DNA from: JAICMB01 sp035295125 | GTDB lineage: Bacteria; Acidobacteriota; Terriglobia; Bryobacterales; Bryobacteraceae | NCBI GenBank assembly: GCA_035295125.1 | Contig: DATGJP010000068.1 | Location: 186,001 to 250,000, forward strand | Length of the DNA stretch: 64,000 bases | Reading direction: 5' to 3' | Shown here: piece by piece, positions 62,148 through 64,000 of the stretch | Layout: every line of letters starts with the position of its first letter | How positions within the stretch are numbered: the first letter of the stretch is position 1 | Made by a program: the position numbers and the translations under genes | The notes under the pieces: model-generated | The model's input: the letters and a program-made list of their open reading frames with translations, nothing else | Databases searched by the model: none | Told to the model about the DNA's origin: nothing

Positions 62148-63503
62148 CTACCAGATCGATAATGGCTTCTCCCCTGGACTGAATGCAAGTCCGAGGCTGA
62201 CGCGCTGCGAATTCTTCCTGAAACCGGTCGAGGCAGTCTCGTAATGCCGGTAGTCGTAACGCGCCTCAATATGAGTCCAGCTCGCAATCATGTATGTAAC
62301 CCCGAGGCCGCCGGTTTCACCCTGGTAGTTGCCGAGGCCCTGGCTGAAGCTTCCCATCCCCGTATAGGATGCCGAAGCGCCAAGCGAGATGCGACGCAGG
62401 CCGGTATACGAAAAGTCGGCGCCACTGGTCATCTGTCGCGATGACAGGTAGACACCATTGCCAGGGCTGAACGAATTGGCGTAGAACAACGTCGCCGCAG
62501 CGTGCTCGAAGCGATGGACCACCCGGCCCTGATAAGTCGGGATGGTCGGATGGCTGTGAAACACTGTCGTGGCTGTAGACCGCCCCACGATCTGGGCGAT
62601 GGCCGGATCAAGAGTGATCGTGCTCAGCCCGGTGGCGTCCACCCTGACGAGGCCGGCGTCAAACGCCAGGTCCCAGGTGCGGCCAAGGGCAATGCTGTAG
62701 TCCAGCCCGCCGCCATAGACCGTCGCGTCCCCAAAACTGCGGAGGTAATCGAACTTTACATACTGAAAGTTCACAGCGATCGTCTGGCGCTTTGTCAGGC
62801 GATATGCCATGTCCGCATACCCGCTGTACCCGTTCAGGCTCGCTAACGCCTCTGACCGTCGCCGCACGAGATAGCCGCTGCCTCCGACGCTGAACGACAG
62901 GCGCAGCGTCTTTTGATACGTCAGCACGGCCCGCGTCAAGCTGTACTCCGTCCGATTGTCGAACAGCTCATTCGTCGGAACGGCATACTGATCGACGCTG
63001 CTCAGCGGGACGTAAGTAAAGGTTCCGTTGGTGAGCGAGCTGATGCCACCCGTTTCGTTCAATTGAAGCGACAGGCGCCGGGTGAACAGATGCTGGTATT
63101 TGAGGTCCAGGAACTGGTCGACGCTGTCGAAATACGTCGTGTTCGGATAATGCCGGTAAGCGCCGTGGTAATCGACGCTGAGGGTATCGTGCTTCCAGCT
63201 CCGTGTGCCCTCGATACCCATCCCGGCTTCGATGCCGTCAGCGCCGCCCGATTTGACGAGTTGTCCGCTGGGATCCACCGACACGGGCGTGAGACTGGTA
63301 TCGTAAACGCCGGTGACTTGCGCATAGAACCGGTAATCGAGCAGCTTGCCGCTGCGTTCCCCGACAATACTCGAATCCCGGCTGAGAATCGAAGGTCCCT
63401 GGTAATTGGAAGCTGCAGTCTGCTCGGGATCCTGAGCTTTCGCGGCGGCCGCAGTGAACAGAGCGGCAACCGCCACAGATAGATATTTCACTCGCCGCCT
63501 CAT
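62148..63503 (-). CDS. Predicted outer-membrane beta-barrel protein
   Basis: About 451 residues with a signal peptide MRRRVKYLSVAVAALFTAAA, then regularly alternating strands with Tyr/Phe/Gly and tight Asp/Ser/Gly turns throughout (for instance DTLSVDYHGAYRHYPN, AVLTYQKTLRLSFSVGGSGY, SWTHIEARYDYRHYE). This is typical of an outer-membrane barrel of about 18-22 strands. The family is not recognised; similar proteins accompany exopolysaccharide export. ATG at 63503 is preferred for the signal peptide over a TTG five codons earlier. Confidence 0.7.
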   Translation of the reverse strand: MRRRVKYLSVAVAALFTAAAAKAQDPEQTAASNYQGPSILSRDSSIVGERSGKLLDYRFYAQVTGVYDTSLTPVSVDPSGQLVKSGGADGIEAGMGIEGTRSWKHDTLSVDYHGAYRHYPNTTYFDSVDQFLDLKYQHLFTRRLSLQLNETGGISSLTNGTFTYVPLSSVDQYAVPTNELFDNRTEYSLTRAVLTYQKTLRLSFSVGGSGYLVRRRSEALASLNGYSGYADMAYRLTKRQTIAVNFQYVKFDYLRSFGDATVYGGGLDYSIALGRTWDLAFDAGLVRVDATGLSTITLDPAIAQIVGRSTATTVFHSHPTIPTYQGRVVHRFEHAAATLFYANSFSPGNGVYLSSRQMTSGADFSYTGLRRISLGASASYTGMGSFSQGLGNYQGETGGLGVTYMIASWTHIEARYDYRHYETASTGFRKNSQRVSLGLAFSPGEKPLSIW

Positions 63504-63596
63504 GTATTCTGAGTTCAACTTGGGGCCTGCTCCTCTCAGGTTTTCCGATCCGGCGACCTAAAACGGAGCAAGTCGCCGTTGTTATGATCGGCAGGT

Positions 63597-64000
63597 ATGC
63601 GCTTTCACACCGAATACCTGACCTTCACCACTCAGAAACATCGGCAATATATCAACATTACAGCAGAGGTGGACCGCGCTCTCCAAAAGAGCGGCATCCA
63701 GGAGGGCATGATTCTGGTCTCTGCCATGCATATTACTGCAGGCGTTTGGGTTAACGACGCCGAGGACGGCCTGATCGCGGACATCGACGAGTGGCTGGAA
63801 AAGCTGGCGCCGTTCAAGGAAGGCTACCGCCACCATCGCACCGGGGAAACGAACGGCGATTCGCACCTGAAGAGCCTGCTGGTTCACCACCAGGTGATCG
63901 TGCCTGTCACGAAAGGAAAGCTGGACTTCGGGCCCTGGCAGCAGGTCTATTATGCCGAGTTCGATGGCAAGAGGTCTAAGCGCCTTATTATCAAGGTCAT
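63597..64000 (+). CDS. YjbQ/UPF0047 family protein (cut by right edge)
   Basis: 134 codons are visible from the ATG at 63597 to the edge; only the last few residues should be missing. It matches the UPF0047/YjbQ family: YINITAEVDRALQKSGIQEG, MILVSAMHITAGVWVNDAED with a conserved His and Asp, YRHHRTGETNGDSHLKSLL, and LDFGPWQQVYYAEFDGKRSK. The fold is known; some members complement thiamine-phosphate synthase defects, but the physiological role is uncertain. It is divergent from the barrel gene. Confidence 0.9.
   Translation, partial: MRFHTEYLTFTTQKHRQYINITAEVDRALQKSGIQEGMILVSAMHITAGVWVNDAEDGLIADIDEWLEKLAPFKEGYRHHRTGETNGDSHLKSLLVHHQVIVPVTKGKLDFGPWQQVYYAEFDGKRSKRLIIKV

Noticed and set aside
1..64000. 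tRNA or rRNA genes
   Set aside because: No cloverleaf-like stretch with a TpsiC-type GGTTCRAnnCC segment in proper context, and no rRNA core sequence, was recognised by eye; a tRNA scan would be decisive.

Overview
The window looks like chromosomal DNA of an Acidobacteriota bacterium, most likely Bryobacteraceae or 'Solibacter'-like. GC is about 60% and ATG, GTG and TTG starts are all used. The gene families fit: an FtsX/MacB-type orphan permease of the duplicated acidobacterial kind, a VWFA protein of the acidobacterial TIGR03436 type, a DUF1501/PSD1 (DUF1549-DUF1553)/WD40/pre-peptidase operon, a very large propeller hybrid histidine kinase and a GH78 rhamnosidase. This placement rests on family content only; no marker gene is present. 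I see no rRNA, tRNA, CRISPR array, IS element or phage module.

Layout. 1-2301 (minus): the start of a type III-A CRISPR effector operon (cas10, csm2, csm3) running off the left edge. The Cas10 lacks the HD nuclease and zinc-finger parts, and Csm2 carries an Arg/Gly/Asp-rich tail. 2341-3726 (plus): a membrane protein divergent from cas10. 3826-11191 (minus): a tightly packed operon with a topoisomerase III-RecQ-HRDC fusion, a GT-C-like membrane protein, pncB and pncA. 11220-14281: a TetR regulator with a perfect palindromic operator and an orphan permease. 14340-16715: two unknown proteins and a baeRF-type protein. 16822-20976 (minus): tldD (Tat signal), tldE and an AlkZ-like winged-helix protein. 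21018-24169: an NTF2-like protein, a LysR regulator, a small membrane protein, a degenerate GGDEF protein and an RmlD-like reductase. 24190-24757 (minus): a BrnT/BrnA-type toxin-antitoxin remnant. 24817-31088: VWA protein, AlkA-like glycosylase, two radical SAM genes, class II photolyase and a TIGR01777 epimerase. 31099-39652: amidohydrolase, M28 and S10 peptidases, a lipoprotein, an MscS channel and another GT-C-like protein.

39622-43254 (minus): gnd-zwf (oxidative pentose phosphate) and a TonB-Sel1 protein. 43394-45276: YtxH and a RocA-type aldehyde dehydrogenase. 45365-52573 (minus): DUF1501 > PSD1 > WD40 > PPC operon. 52641-56180 (minus): hybrid kinase. 56231-57464: decayed response regulator genes. 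57509-60742: GH78 rhamnosidase. 60747-63503 (minus): outer-membrane barrel, lone receiver and alpha/beta hydrolase. 63597 onward: a YjbQ/UPF0047 gene cut by the right edge.

Themes. DNA maintenance is strongly represented (Topo III-RecQ, AlkA, AlkZ-like, photolyase). Secreted peptidases and a rhamnosidase suggest scavenging of soil polymers. A REP/BIME-like repeat family with a shared hairpin core recurs at five places; three copies lie inside reading frames and contribute peptide to a membrane protein, a WD40 protein and a hydrolase. There is no intact stretch over 300 bases without a gene; the only long non-functional stretch is the decayed regulator region at 56181-57508.
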